Positions 1 to 8,321 of a DNA stretch of 64,000 nucleotides are shown here, piece after piece (position 1 is the stretch's first letter; every line of letters begins with the position of its first letter). The DNA is from CAIRTM01 sp963723235 (GTDB lineage Bacteria > Desulfobacterota > WTBG01 > CAIYCZ01 > CAIRTM01), in NCBI GenBank assembly GCA_963723235.1, contig CAVRPV010000010.1, positions 186,001 to 250,000 on the forward strand. The letters run 5' to 3'. Under the pieces are notes generated by a model. The model searched no databases, was not told the origin of the DNA, and saw nothing but the letters and a program-made list of their open reading frames with translations. Both the position numbers and the translations under genes were made by a program.

Positions 1-588
1 GTACTGCAGGAGGGCACCTTTGAGCGCGTTGGCGGCACCCAGACTATTACCACCAAAGCACGCATTATTGCGGCAACGAATCAAAACATGCGCAGCCTCG
101 TTGCCGAAGGAAAATTTCGCAGCGACCTGTATTACCGTTTGAATATTTTCCCGATCGAAATACCACCGCTGCGCGAGCGCAAGGAAGACATACCGGAACT
201 GGGGCGCTATTTCGGAGATCTGTACTGTAAGAGTCTTAATCGTCCGCGACCGACCCTGACCACCAGCGCGGTTGAGCGTCTTGTGCACTACAACTGGCCC
301 GGCAATGTGCGTGAGTTGCAGAACTTCATCGAGCGGGTTATTATCCTTAAGTCCGGTCAACGGGTCACAGACCATGACATCAATATGCTGCTGCAGCTGG
401 AGCAGGGTGATCAGGGCAGTGAAACAAGCCTTGAATCAGTAGAAAAGCAGCATATTGAAAAGGTCCTGCGCCAGACACGCGGGGTGATAGCAGGTCCGCA
501 CGGAGCCGCAAATCTGCTTGGCATGAAACGAGGCACGCTGCAGTACCGGATTAAAAAACTGGGCATAGACCTGTATGCATTTCGATAA
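1..588 (+). CDS. Sigma-54-dependent activator, C-terminal part
   Basis: The reading frame is open from base 1, so this is the last 195 residues of a longer NtrC-family enhancer-binding protein whose sensor and Walker A parts lie upstream of the window. What remains is the distal AAA+ core: GTFERVGG near residues 5-12, RSDLYYRLNIFPI followed by PPLRERKEDI near residues 40-64, and the sensor II segment NWPGNVREL near residues 98-106. A Fis-type helix-turn-helix (AANLLGMKRGTLQYRIKKLGI, about 169-189) ends the protein. Members of this family hydrolyse ATP to remodel RNA polymerase-sigma-54 closed complexes. The target genes cannot be told from here. A decayed copy of the same gene lies directly downstream (658-837). 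Confidence 0.95.
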   Translation, partial: VLQEGTFERVGGTQTITTKARIIAATNQNMRSLVAEGKFRSDLYYRLNIFPIEIPPLRERKEDIPELGRYFGDLYCKSLNRPRPTLTTSAVERLVHYNWPGNVRELQNFIERVIILKSGQRVTDHDINMLLQLEQGDQGSETSLESVEKQHIEKVLRQTRGVIAGPHGAANLLGMKRGTLQYRIKKLGIDLYAFR

Positions 589-657
589 GGCTGACGCTGA
601 TATTTTCCGGTGATCACGTTTCTCCTGTATTTGCTTTGTTCTATCAATGATGTTTGC

Positions 658-837
658 ATTATCGCCGCCGCGAATCAGAATTTGCACCAGCTTGTGAATA
701 AACCTTTCTTCAGGGCTGATTTGTATTACCGCGGGAGGTGGGCCCGGATGACGTTCGATCTTTGCGGGTTCAGGTTAAAAAAATCAATTCTTCAATACCG
801 CATCAAGCGGCTCGGCATTCACGCGTCGGACTTTTAA
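658..837 (+). pseudogene. Remnant of a second sigma-54 activator
   Basis: This frame encodes IIAAANQNLHQL and FFRADLYYR, which match IIAATNQNMRSL and KFRSDLYYR of the gene just upstream. After a short unrelated stretch it ends with KKSILQYRIKRLGI, which matches the Fis helix-turn-helix KRGTLQYRIKKLGI. About 120 residues that should lie between the two blocks are missing. It is therefore the collapsed remnant of a tandem duplicate or related paralog with an internal deletion. An ATG at 610 opens the frame, but the product would have no functional AAA+ domain. Bases 589-657 and 838-979 show no other gene. Confidence 0.8.
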
Positions 838-979
838 TCCTGACAACAGTATGGAAACTGCTGACAGGGCAGGGCGTTGACATCCATGCTTCATTTCGAT
901 TAGTATCGTGGCAGACATAAACGGCCGCAACGGAGAACCGGACTGACCGTGGAGAAATAGCACGCATGCTTTCGTTAGC

Positions 980-1009
980 TTGCAGCCCGAACTGTCATGC
1001 ACCTATAGC
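980..1009 (+). promoter_or_regulatory. Putative sigma-70 promoter for the Xer recombinase gene
   Basis: TTGCAG (980-985) and TATAGC (1004-1009) are separated by 18 bases, about 32 bases upstream of the recombinase start codon. Inference from pattern only. Confidence 0.35.
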
Positions 1010-1040
1010 GTTTACGTCATAATTTCGAGAGAAACGCTTC

Positions 1041-1937
1041 ATGAAACTGTCCAACGCCACCCTGCTTGATCGTTTTTATCAGTACATGGTCGTTGAGCGG
1101 CGTTTGGCGGACAACACGGTTGAGGCCTACAGCCGCGATTTGACCCGGTTCCTGGATTTTCATGAAGCGCTCGGGCGGTCTTTTGCCGATGCCACCAGGC
1201 TTGAACTCCTGGGTTTTTTAAATCAGCAGCGCGAACAAGGGCTCTCATCGCGCTCGCTGGCCCGTATGCTGTCCAGCATCAAGACGTTTTTTTATTTTCT
1301 TACCTCTGAGCGCCTGATAGAGAAGAATCCATTTTTCGACATGGAGAGCCCGCGCATCGGTGAAAAACTGCCCTGCGTTTTAAACCGCTCCGAGGTCGTT
1401 GCCCTGCTGAACGCGCCGGATGTTGAGACGCCGCTGGGCCTGCGCGATAAGGCCATGCTTGAGGTGCTGTACGCAACCGGCGTCAGGGTGAGCGAGTTGT
1501 TGTCCCTGGGGTTCAATACAATCAATCTTGAGGCCGGATTCGTGATTGTCGTCGGCAAGGGTTCAAAGGAACGCATCGTGCCGCTGGGGATGGAGGCAAT
1601 CGCGCGCGTACGGCACTACATTGAAGAGAGCCGTCCACGCCTGGCGAATGCTTCAAAGAATACACTGCTTTTTTTAAATCGCAACGGCAGCGCCATGAGC
1701 CGGCAGGGGTTTTGGAAAATCATTAAAAAATACTGCCTTGTCGCGGGTATACTCAAAGATGTAAGTCCGCATACCCTGCGGCATTCATTTGCGACCCATT
1801 TGCTGGAAGGCGGAGCTGATTTGCGCTCGGTGCAGCTGATGCTCGGACATGCCGACATCGTAACGACACAGATATACACCCACATCGCGCAGGATTCGCT
1901 CGGGAAGCTGCATGAAAAGTTTCACCCGCGAGGGTGA
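1041..1937 (+). CDS. xerD: Tyrosine recombinase XerC/XerD
   Basis: 298 residues, the usual length of XerC/XerD, which resolve chromosome dimers by cutting and rejoining dif sites at the septum with FtsK. The N-terminal SAM-like core-binding domain covers about residues 5-90 and the catalytic domain 110-295. All catalytic residues are visible: R149 (ATGVRVSEL), K173 (GKGSKER), H244 and R247 (HTLRHSF), H270 (LGHADI) and the nucleophile Y279 (TQIYTH). The start is the ATG after GAGAGAAACGCTTC. The sequence looks more like XerD than XerC, but the two cannot be told apart with certainty without an alignment. No dif-like site was identified in the window. Confidence 0.93.
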   Translation: MKLSNATLLDRFYQYMVVERRLADNTVEAYSRDLTRFLDFHEALGRSFADATRLELLGFLNQQREQGLSSRSLARMLSSIKTFFYFLTSERLIEKNPFFDMESPRIGEKLPCVLNRSEVVALLNAPDVETPLGLRDKAMLEVLYATGVRVSELLSLGFNTINLEAGFVIVVGKGSKERIVPLGMEAIARVRHYIEESRPRLANASKNTLLFLNRNGSAMSRQGFWKIIKKYCLVAGILKDVSPHTLRHSFATHLLEGGADLRSVQLMLGHADIVTTQIYTHIAQDSLGKLHEKFHPRG

Positions 1938-2075
1938 AAGGGTATACCAATTATTGTTGTCGGGATTGTTTATTGTTTTGGGTCTTTTGACTTTGTTGTA
2001 CATGAAAAGTTGAGTGTATATCTATACAATAGGACGAAAAACTCTTTGTGACTTGACACGTTTTAAGGAGGTTCT

Positions 2076-3278
2076 GTGACTGCCATGATGCAACATGGGG
2101 ACGATTTTCCCCTTTGCCAAAGGGGGCTTGAAAACATGTACCCTTTTAATTTTTTCCATTACGTAAAGAGCAAAGACAGTGTACTCAGGACCATGGAACT
2201 GATCACGACTCATATCAATGCTGATTTTGATGCACTGGCATCCATGATTGCCGCCGGCAAGCTGTATCCGAATGCTGTCATGGCATTTTCCGGGGCGCAG
2301 GAGAAAAGTATTCGTGATTTTCTTCTGCACTCGGCGATGTACGCGCTTGATATCCGCAAATTGAGCAAACTGGAACTGGACGATGTCACGCGGCTTATCC
2401 TGGTTGATATCCGCCAGGCCGGCCGCATCGGCAAGCTCTCATGCCTGTGCGATCGCAGTGATGTTGAAATTCATGTGTACGATCATCACCCGCCATCACC
2501 AGATGATGTTCGCGGTACACTTGAGGTTATTGAACCCTGCGGTTCAACCACGGCGATCATGTGCCGTCTGCTTCAGGAGCGGGGTCTGAGCGTTTCGCCC
2601 GAAGAGGCGACCATCATGATGCTGGGTATTTATGAAGATACCGGCAATTTAACATTTTCCTCTACAACCGAGGCTGATTTCCGTGCAGCCGCCTTTCTGC
2701 TGGGTCAGGGGGCCAACCTGAATGTGGTTGCAGATATGGTGATCAAGGAACTGAACGCCGAGCAGGTATCGCTTTTGAACCAGCTGATTGAGAATACCTA
2801 TACGAAACGCTTTCACGGTATTGATGTGATGTTTGCCACGGCAACGTCAAGCGCATACATTGATGATTTTGCCGTGCTGGTGCACAAACTCAAAAATATG
2901 AGCAATGTCAACGCGCTGTTTGCCATGGCAAATATGGATGACCGTATCTATGTCGTAGGGCGCAGCCGCATAAAAGAGCTTAATGTCGGCGAGGTGCTCG
3001 GGGCATTCGGAGGCGGAGGCCATGCCACGGCCGCATCGGCCACGGTTCATGATATGACCCTGACCCAGACTGAGCAGGACTTGCACCGGATGCTTGAGCG
3101 CTGTATTGTCCCGGCAGCGGTTGCGCGAGATGTGATGGCATCTCCGGTTAAAACCATAACAGCCCAGAGCTCTCTGCAGGATGCCAGCCATATGCTGACC
3201 CGCTATAATATCAATGTCCTGCCGGTGATTGATGAAAAACAACGCCTTCTCGGACTTGATTTCACGCCAGATTATTGA
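2076..3278 (+). CDS. DHH-CBS part of a CBS/tRNA nucleotidyltransferase fusion (fragment 1 of 3, frameshifted)
   Basis: First piece of one gene of about 2.7 kb that is cut by three frameshifts. It carries a DHH phosphoesterase domain (THINADFDAL, then VYDHHPP), a DHHA1 domain ending in GGGGHATAA, and the first CBS repeat (ARDVMASPVKTI to INVLPVIDEKQRLLGL). The reading is then lost near 3258: ISRQIIEKA continues in the next frame, as if one base had been inserted in CTTGATT. Such DHH-CBS-CBS-polyA polymerase fusions are typical of deltaproteobacteria. GTG 2076 has a strong AAGGAGG five bases upstream, but homology begins only at MELITTHINADFD (ATG 2193). The 39 extra residues overlap a CCCCTTT-gcc-AAAGGGG inverted repeat (2109-2125). 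Confidence 0.85.
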   Translation: MTAMMQHGDDFPLCQRGLENMYPFNFFHYVKSKDSVLRTMELITTHINADFDALASMIAAGKLYPNAVMAFSGAQEKSIRDFLLHSAMYALDIRKLSKLELDDVTRLILVDIRQAGRIGKLSCLCDRSDVEIHVYDHHPPSPDDVRGTLEVIEPCGSTTAIMCRLLQERGLSVSPEEATIMMLGIYEDTGNLTFSSTTEADFRAAAFLLGQGANLNVVADMVIKELNAEQVSLLNQLIENTYTKRFHGIDVMFATATSSAYIDDFAVLVHKLKNMSNVNALFAMANMDDRIYVVGRSRIKELNVGEVLGAFGGGGHATAASATVHDMTLTQTEQDLHRMLERCIVPAAVARDVMASPVKTITAQSSLQDASHMLTRYNINVLPVIDEKQRLLGLDFTPDY

Positions 3279-3987
3279 AAAGGCCCGGCATCACGGGCTG
3301 AACAATCAGCCGGTTGCAGCCTACATGAGCACTGATCCGGCTGTCGTGCGGCCAACCACTCCGCTGGCCCGCATTCAGCACCATATCATTTCCGGCAATC
3401 AGCGCTTTCTTCCCGTCGTCGATCAGCGCAGGTGCATTGTCGGGGCCATTACCCGCACTGATCTTATGCGCGCGCTGCACCTGGATGATGCCCCGGAGTC
3501 ATATCAGCTTGAACCGGAACCGAAACATGCGCGCACACGGGCAATGGCGAGCATGCTTACCGAGCGCCTGCCCGCGACAATACTTGAGCTGCTCAAACAG
3601 ATTGGAAGCGCAGCGGATGAAATGTCCTGCAATGCATACGCGGTCGGCGGGTTTGTGCGCGACGTGTTTTTGCGGGTGGTCAATCTCGATCTTGATATAG
3701 ATATTGATATTGTTATTGAGGGTGACGGCATGGCCTTTGCCCGTGCCTTGGCTGCCAGACACGCCTACAGCGTGAAGGTATTTACAAAGTTCGGCACCGC
3801 TGTTATTACCATTGATGATACCCTGAAAATCGATATAGCCTCTGCCAGGCTTGAGTATTATGAAAAGCCCGCGGCCCTGCCCAAGGTTGAATGGAGCTCT
3901 GTCAAGCTGGACCTGTATCGCCGTGATTTTACGATCAACACGCTTGCCATCCGGCTCAATCAGCAGCATTTTCGGCCAGTTGATTGA
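3229..3987 (+). CDS. CBS and nucleotidyltransferase head of the same fusion (fragment 2 of 3)
   Basis: In the intact protein this follows directly on fragment 1 from ISRQIIEKA (about 3259). It contains the second CBS repeat (VAAYMSTDPAVV to CIVGAITRTDL) and the class II tRNA nucleotidyltransferase/poly(A) polymerase head, with the flexible loop GGFVRD and the metal-binding acidic run DLDIDIDIVIEGDG. This domain adds CCA or its terminal A to tRNA 3' ends. The ATG at 3229 lies inside the codons of fragment 1 and is not a real start. The frame ends early near 3974: removing one T from CATTTTCGG restores QHFGQLIDFFGARRDIKEK, which is read for about 45 bases in a third frame. Confidence 0.85.
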   Translation: MMKNNAFSDLISRQIIEKARHHGLNNQPVAAYMSTDPAVVRPTTPLARIQHHIISGNQRFLPVVDQRRCIVGAITRTDLMRALHLDDAPESYQLEPEPKHARTRAMASMLTERLPATILELLKQIGSAADEMSCNAYAVGGFVRDVFLRVVNLDLDIDIDIVIEGDGMAFARALAARHAYSVKVFTKFGTAVITIDDTLKIDIASARLEYYEKPAALPKVEWSSVKLDLYRRDFTINTLAIRLNQQHFRPVD

Positions 3988-4032
3988 TTTTTTCGGCGCC
4001 CGGCGCGACATCAAGGAAAAACGATCCGCGTA

Positions 4033-4842
4033 TTGCATAATTTAAGTTTTGTCGAGGACCCTTCGCGTATTTTCAGGGCAATCCGGTTTGAAAAGCGTTT
4101 AAACTTTCAACTGAGCAAGCTGACCCGCAGCCTGATCGAAAATGCGGTCACGATTGATTTTCTCGAAAATTTAAGCGGTAAGCGCATCTTTTCAGAAGTT
4201 CAGCTCCTGCTGAAGGAGGAGCACGTACGCACCTTGATGAAACGTCTCAACGAGTTTGGTCTGCTGAAGTATATTCATCCGGCTGTCACCTACAATCCTT
4301 CAGTGAACCGTTTGATGAAAAACATTGAAAGTGTCATGGCATGGTATGACCTTCTTTATCTTGACAATCACTGTGAAAAATGGTTTGTATATTTCCTCGG
4401 TTTGATCGACCGGCTGAGTGCCGAAGAGGCGGAGAAGCTGGTGCGAAGGTTTGATATCAAGCGCACGCATGCCGGAGCAATTATGATCGCCAAGACCGGC
4501 GGCATGCAGGTGCTGCATGATCTTTCAAGCAAGAAAAAAAATGAAAATGCGTATATTTACAGGATATTACATAATATTCCACTTGATGTTAGTTTGTATC
4601 TTATGGCCAAGACCGGCCGGCTCTTGACCAAAAAGGCCTTTTCGGTCTACTTTACCCAGTTGCAGCATGCCCGGGTGCATCTCACCGGAAATGATTTAAA
4701 ACACCTCGGTATTGAGCCGGGCAAACGCTATCGGCAGATACTGGATTGCCTGCAGGATGAGGTGTTGAACGCCCGGATAAGCGGCAGGGAAGAAGAGCTT
4801 CGGTTTGTGAGGCATAATTTTTTAAAGGACAGTGTATCGTAA
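4033..4842 (+). CDS. RNA-binding tail of the tRNA nucleotidyltransferase fusion (fragment 3 of 3)
   Basis: Picks up the protein after the third frameshift, which sits in the A-run at 4017-4021 (one A too few). The codons before the ATG already read IRVL in this frame, so translation does not start here in an intact gene. LSFVEDPSRIFRAIRFEKRL is the conserved motif that links the nucleotidyltransferase head to the helical tRNA-binding tail. The remaining 240 residues are the helical body and tail. The stop codon overlaps the ATG of the M50 protease gene (TAATG), so the two are probably co-translated. Alone the fragment would not be active. Confidence 0.85.
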   Translation: MHNLSFVEDPSRIFRAIRFEKRLNFQLSKLTRSLIENAVTIDFLENLSGKRIFSEVQLLLKEEHVRTLMKRLNEFGLLKYIHPAVTYNPSVNRLMKNIESVMAWYDLLYLDNHCEKWFVYFLGLIDRLSAEEAEKLVRRFDIKRTHAGAIMIAKTGGMQVLHDLSSKKKNENAYIYRILHNIPLDVSLYLMAKTGRLLTKKAFSVYFTQLQHARVHLTGNDLKHLGIEPGKRYRQILDCLQDEVLNARISGREEELRFVRHNFLKDSVS

Positions 4843-5474
4843 TGCAAATCCTGCTGATGATACCCATGCTGCTGTTTGCCGTGATTGCGCACGAGGTGGC
4901 CCACGGCTACGTTGCCTGGCGCTGTGGTGATTCCACGGCAAAACAGGCCGGCCGCCTTACTTTGAATCCTTTGCCGCACATTGATCTGTTCGGCACCATC
5001 GTGTTTCCATTGGTTTTACTCTTGACGCATGCACCTTTTCTCATCGGCTGGGCCAAACCCGTGCCGGTCAATCCCTATAATTTTCGCAACCCGTCCAGGG
5101 ATCATCTCTTGGTTTCGCTTGCCGGTGTAAGCACGAATCTGCTGCTGGCAGTAGCCTGCACAATGCTGCTTGGAATCATTGCCCGCATAAGCGGCAGCAC
5201 CGGCGGTGCCCTGGGCCTCATGCTTCAGTACGGCATCGTAATCAATGTTATCCTGGCAGTGTTCAACATATTGCCCATACCTCCGCTTGACGGTTCCTGG
5301 GTGCTTTACCACCTGCTGCCCGGCAGCCTTGCAGAAAACTATCGACGACTTTTCCCGTATGGTTTTATTATATTGATCGTGCTGCTTATGACCGGTTTTC
5401 TCGGCCGCATGATTGCCCCGTTGTACACGATGATTACGCAGTTTTTGCAGGCTATTTTACAGATGATGGCATAA
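4842..5474 (+). CDS. Site-2-protease-like M50 membrane metalloprotease
   Basis: 210 residues, the short form of the intramembrane zinc proteases (the B. subtilis YwhC group, without a PDZ domain). The zinc motif HEVAHG puts H17, E18 and H21 inside the first membrane segment. The second conserved motif NILPIPPLDG (around residue 145) supplies the third ligand Asp. About five hydrophobic segments are visible. It overlaps the tRNA nucleotidyltransferase stop codon and precedes scpA. In related deltaproteobacteria a trpS gene often stands between this gene and scpA; here it is absent. The substrate is unknown. Confidence 0.88.
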   Translation: MQILLMIPMLLFAVIAHEVAHGYVAWRCGDSTAKQAGRLTLNPLPHIDLFGTIVFPLVLLLTHAPFLIGWAKPVPVNPYNFRNPSRDHLLVSLAGVSTNLLLAVACTMLLGIIARISGSTGGALGLMLQYGIVINVILAVFNILPIPPLDGSWVLYHLLPGSLAENYRRLFPYGFIILIVLLMTGFLGRMIAPLYTMITQFLQAILQMMA

Positions 5475-5533
5475 GCCGGCGGCGGCTGTTGCCCGGCATT
5501 CGACATTGACCGGAAGAGAGCATTCGAATTCGC

Positions 5534-6307
5534 ATGTCCTACCACGTTGCACTTGAAAATTTTGAGGGTCCTCTCGACCTGCTGCTGTTCCTGGTCCGTA
5601 AAAACGAACTGGACATACAGGACATACCGATTGTCTCCATCACCAGTCAGTACATTGAATACATTGACATGATGAAGTCTCTCAACCTGGATATTGCCGG
5701 TGATTTCCTGGTTATGGCCTCTACGCTCCTGTATCTCAAATCACGGGCTCTGCTGCCCAAAACCGATGATGAGGAGGAACAGCAGGAGGAAGAGGCCGCG
5801 CTGGAGGCGCTCAAGCAGCAGCTGCTTGAATATCAGCAGTACAAAGACGCGGCCGAGCATCTGAAAGAGCAGAACATACTTGAGAAGGACGTCTTTGCGC
5901 GTGCCCTGTTCGCTGAACCCGTAGCAGTTGATGATGAGGCCGCCTTGAGCCAGGTCAGTCTGTTTGATCTCATCCGGGCTTTTAAAGTAATGCTTGAACG
6001 CACGGATGGCGATGAAAGCGACTATGATATTTCGCCTGAGGAGATATCGGTAAAGGACAGGATTGTCGAGCTGCTGCAAAGCCTGGAAGGGCAGACTGAC
6101 GGGGTTGATTTTATGGCTCTGTTTCCCGCAAAGCCGACAAAGCTTTTGATAATAACCACGTTTCTGGCCATGCTTGAATTGATAAAAATGCAGGCTGTCA
6201 GGATTTATCAAAATAAAAATTTCAGCACGATTTACCTGTATCCGGTAACGGATGAAAGCCCTTCCGACGTGCACGTGCAAGAAGATGGGCAGACTGGAGA
6301 CGCATGA
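5534..6307 (+). CDS. scpA: Segregation and condensation protein ScpA
   Basis: 257 residues, typical for the kleisin subunit that bridges SMC heads and binds ScpB. The N-terminal FEGPLDLLLFLVRKNELDIQDIPI is the diagnostic ScpA block. A very acidic linker (DDEEEQQEEE, about residues 76-90) and a C-terminal winged helix (TFLAMLELIKMQAVRIYQ) follow. The last codons overlap the start of scpB (ATGA), so the two subunits are translationally coupled. No smc gene is in the window, as is usual. Confidence 0.95.
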   Translation: MSYHVALENFEGPLDLLLFLVRKNELDIQDIPIVSITSQYIEYIDMMKSLNLDIAGDFLVMASTLLYLKSRALLPKTDDEEEQQEEEAALEALKQQLLEYQQYKDAAEHLKEQNILEKDVFARALFAEPVAVDDEAALSQVSLFDLIRAFKVMLERTDGDESDYDISPEEISVKDRIVELLQSLEGQTDGVDFMALFPAKPTKLLIITTFLAMLELIKMQAVRIYQNKNFSTIYLYPVTDESPSDVHVQEDGQTGDA

Positions 6308-7104
6308 AGACCGATGCATTAAAACCAATTGTGGATGCACTTATTTTTGCCTCCGAAATGCCGCTCAGCATTGCCCGCATCCGGCAGATTATCAAGGAGG
6401 TCAACCAGGACGATGTTTCGACTGCGACGATCAATGCCGTCATTGAGCAGCTGACCGTCGACAACCGTGACTCTCAGCGCGGTTTTTATTTGCAGGAGGT
6501 TGCCGGGGGATATCAGTACCGTACCCGCCCAAATTACGCGCAGTGGGTTAAAAAAATCACCAAGGTGCGCTCGTTTCGGCTCACGCAGTCCACTCTTGAA
6601 ACCCTTGCCATTATTGCGTATAAACAGCCGATTATCAGGTCGGACATTGAGAAGCTGCGCGGCGTTGACAGTGGCGGTGTGATTAAAAACCTGATTGAGC
6701 GCAGCCTGATAAAAATTGTTGGACGTAAGAATATTCCGGGCAGGCCGTTCATGTTCGGCAGCACCCGCAGGTTCCTCGAGGTCTTCGGGCTCGACCGGCT
6801 TGAGGATTTGCCGTCTCTCAAGGAATTTGACGGTCTGGATGAAAGTAAATTGCCTACGATATTACGGCAACAAATTCCGCCGGAGCTTTTTGACGGGGAG
6901 ACAATTGATACGGATGATGACGTTGCGGAGGATGCGGAACCGGTAACCGATGAGCAGCTTTCTGAGGCTGCCCGGTCTGCTGAATTCATTGAAAGCGGGT
7001 TCGAAGATCCCGATGATGGCGCTCTTGACACAACCGAGCGTGCTGAGTTTGATGACGGCGGCGCTGTAAGTGATGCTGCTGCCCATGATGTTGAAAAGCC
7101 ATGA
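6304..7104 (+). CDS. scpB: Segregation and condensation protein ScpB
   Basis: 266 residues. Two winged-helix domains cover about residues 5-170, with the conserved LETLAIIAYKQPI and GRPFMFGSTRRFLEVFGL blocks that identify ScpB, the dimeric partner that regulates SMC-ScpA. An acidic, low-complexity tail of about 75 residues rich in Asp, Glu and Ala follows; it is longer than in many homologs and probably disordered. The gene overlaps scpA at its start and the pseudouridine synthase gene at its stop (ATGA at both junctions), so all three form one tight operon. Confidence 0.95.
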   Translation: MKTDALKPIVDALIFASEMPLSIARIRQIIKEVNQDDVSTATINAVIEQLTVDNRDSQRGFYLQEVAGGYQYRTRPNYAQWVKKITKVRSFRLTQSTLETLAIIAYKQPIIRSDIEKLRGVDSGGVIKNLIERSLIKIVGRKNIPGRPFMFGSTRRFLEVFGLDRLEDLPSLKEFDGLDESKLPTILRQQIPPELFDGETIDTDDDVAEDAEPVTDEQLSEAARSAEFIESGFEDPDDGALDTTERAEFDDGGAVSDAAAHDVEKP

Positions 7105-8030
7105 AAGAGCGCCTGCAGAAAATAATCTCCCGCAGCGGTATCGGCTCGCGCCGCAAGGCCGAGGAATACATGCGGCAGGGCCGTGTCATGGTGAACGGTC
7201 AGGTTGTTACGCAGCTGGGCAGCCTGGCTGATCCTGCCCGGGATGTGATCAGCGTCGATGATATAGAACTGGCTCCGCCTGAAAACAAGATGTATATGCT
7301 GCTGCATAAGCCGCCGGGCTATGTGAGCAGCCTGCATGATCCTGAGGGTCGCAAAACTATTGATCAGCTCTATGATGACATACCCGAGCGGCTTTACCCG
7401 GTCGGGCGGCTGGATTATGACACCGAAGGCCTGCTGGTGATTACCAATGACGGTATATTTTCACAGCTGCTGCAGCATCCCCGCCACGGAATAGAGAAAA
7501 AATACCTGGTTAAGGTCAGGGGAGTGCCCCTGGAAGTTGCATTGAAGCGGTTGCGCGATGGTGTTGTGATTGACGGCCGCGCCACCAGCCGCTCACGGGT
7601 GCGTCTTGTTAAGAAGGGTATGAAGAGTTCCTGGTGTGAGGTTGTGCTGCACGAGGGACTTAACCGCCAGTTGAAAAAAATGTTTGAATTGATCGGGCAT
7701 CCGACCATACGTATTATCCGCACAGCCATCGGTCCCCTGGAGCTGGGGCGCCTGCCATCGGGTGCGTACCGTTTTCTCACCAAGGCTGAAATTGAGGCTG
7801 TCAAGGAATGCGGGGCCGCAGGTGATGCGTCTTCGCCCCCGATTTCAAAACAGCGCAAAGACCGCCGCCCTGTCGCGCCCTGTGCGTCCCGTTCGGACAA
7901 ACCCTTACGGAGCGCAATCGAACATCAGCCGCATGCAAAGCCCCGAACAGGTGCTTCCGGAGCGCGGACGAAAGCCTATAGCTGCAAAGCCCCGCCAGTA
8001 TCAACGCGGCGGCCTAAGAATTCCCGCTAG
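7101..8030 (+). CDS. rluB: 23S rRNA pseudouridine synthase, RluB/RsuA family
   Basis: 309 residues. An N-terminal S4 RNA-binding domain (about 3-60, RLQKIISRSGIGSRRKAEE) is followed by the RsuA/RluB catalytic domain. Its motif GRLDYDTEGLL puts the catalytic Asp at 105, and NRQLKKMFELIGHPT lies further on. The last 70 residues are a basic, Arg/Pro/Ser-rich extension, probably disordered, as in many RluB proteins. The family isomerises uridines in the peptidyl-transferase region of 23S rRNA. It is last in the scpA-scpB-rluB operon. RluB is more likely than RsuA because of the ScpAB neighbourhood. Confidence 0.9.
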   Translation: MKERLQKIISRSGIGSRRKAEEYMRQGRVMVNGQVVTQLGSLADPARDVISVDDIELAPPENKMYMLLHKPPGYVSSLHDPEGRKTIDQLYDDIPERLYPVGRLDYDTEGLLVITNDGIFSQLLQHPRHGIEKKYLVKVRGVPLEVALKRLRDGVVIDGRATSRSRVRLVKKGMKSSWCEVVLHEGLNRQLKKMFELIGHPTIRIIRTAIGPLELGRLPSGAYRFLTKAEIEAVKECGAAGDASSPPISKQRKDRRPVAPCASRSDKPLRSAIEHQPHAKPRTGASGARTKAYSCKAPPVSTRRPKNSR

Positions 8031-8092
8031 TAGTGCATGGCAATTTATTTTTAGCTTTGTTCGCAGCAACAATCCGCAAGGATCACCATAGC

Positions 8093-8162
8093 TGTCATTC
8101 CGGCAAGCGCAGCGCGACCCGGAATCCAGGCTTTCATTGATGGACCCCGCATCAAATGCGGG
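8093..8162. repeat. Degenerate intergenic palindromic repeat
   Basis: TGTCATTCCGGC and CCCGGAATCCAGG flank a GC-rich centre. They are followed by a small stem, CCCGCAT-caa-ATGCGGG (8146-8162). The outer parts resemble the cleaner ATTCCGGC-n4-GCCGGAAT repeats at 12912-12931 and 40120-40139. The gap 8031-8321 holds no gene, only this and the hairpin at 8233-8295. Confidence 0.55.
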
Positions 8163-8232
8163 CTCGACATTCCCTGGATCATTCCCGCAGTAGCATTGTC
8201 TGTGTGTTTTCACGGCGTCATCAGGCGGCAGT

Positions 8233-8295
8233 GTGGGTGCAACCCACCATGAACGGGTACATTATTGTCTGGTGGGTTTCGCTTCGCTGCACCCA
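8233..8295. repeat. Large imperfect hairpin repeat
   Basis: GTGGGTGCAACCCACCA (8233-8249) is partly complementary to TGGTGGGTTTCGCTTCGCTGCACCCA (8270-8295). This leaves a loop of about 20 bases. It lies just beyond the 3' end of the minus-strand radical SAM gene. There is no T-run, so it resembles a REP-type element more than an intrinsic terminator. Confidence 0.45.
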
Positions 8296-8321
8296 TCCTG
8301 CATCACGGGCCGCAAAGCCTC

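Noticed and set aside
5741..6340. Long minus-strand frame of 199 codons opposite scpA
   Set aside because: Shadow of the scpA reading frame with no motif of its own.
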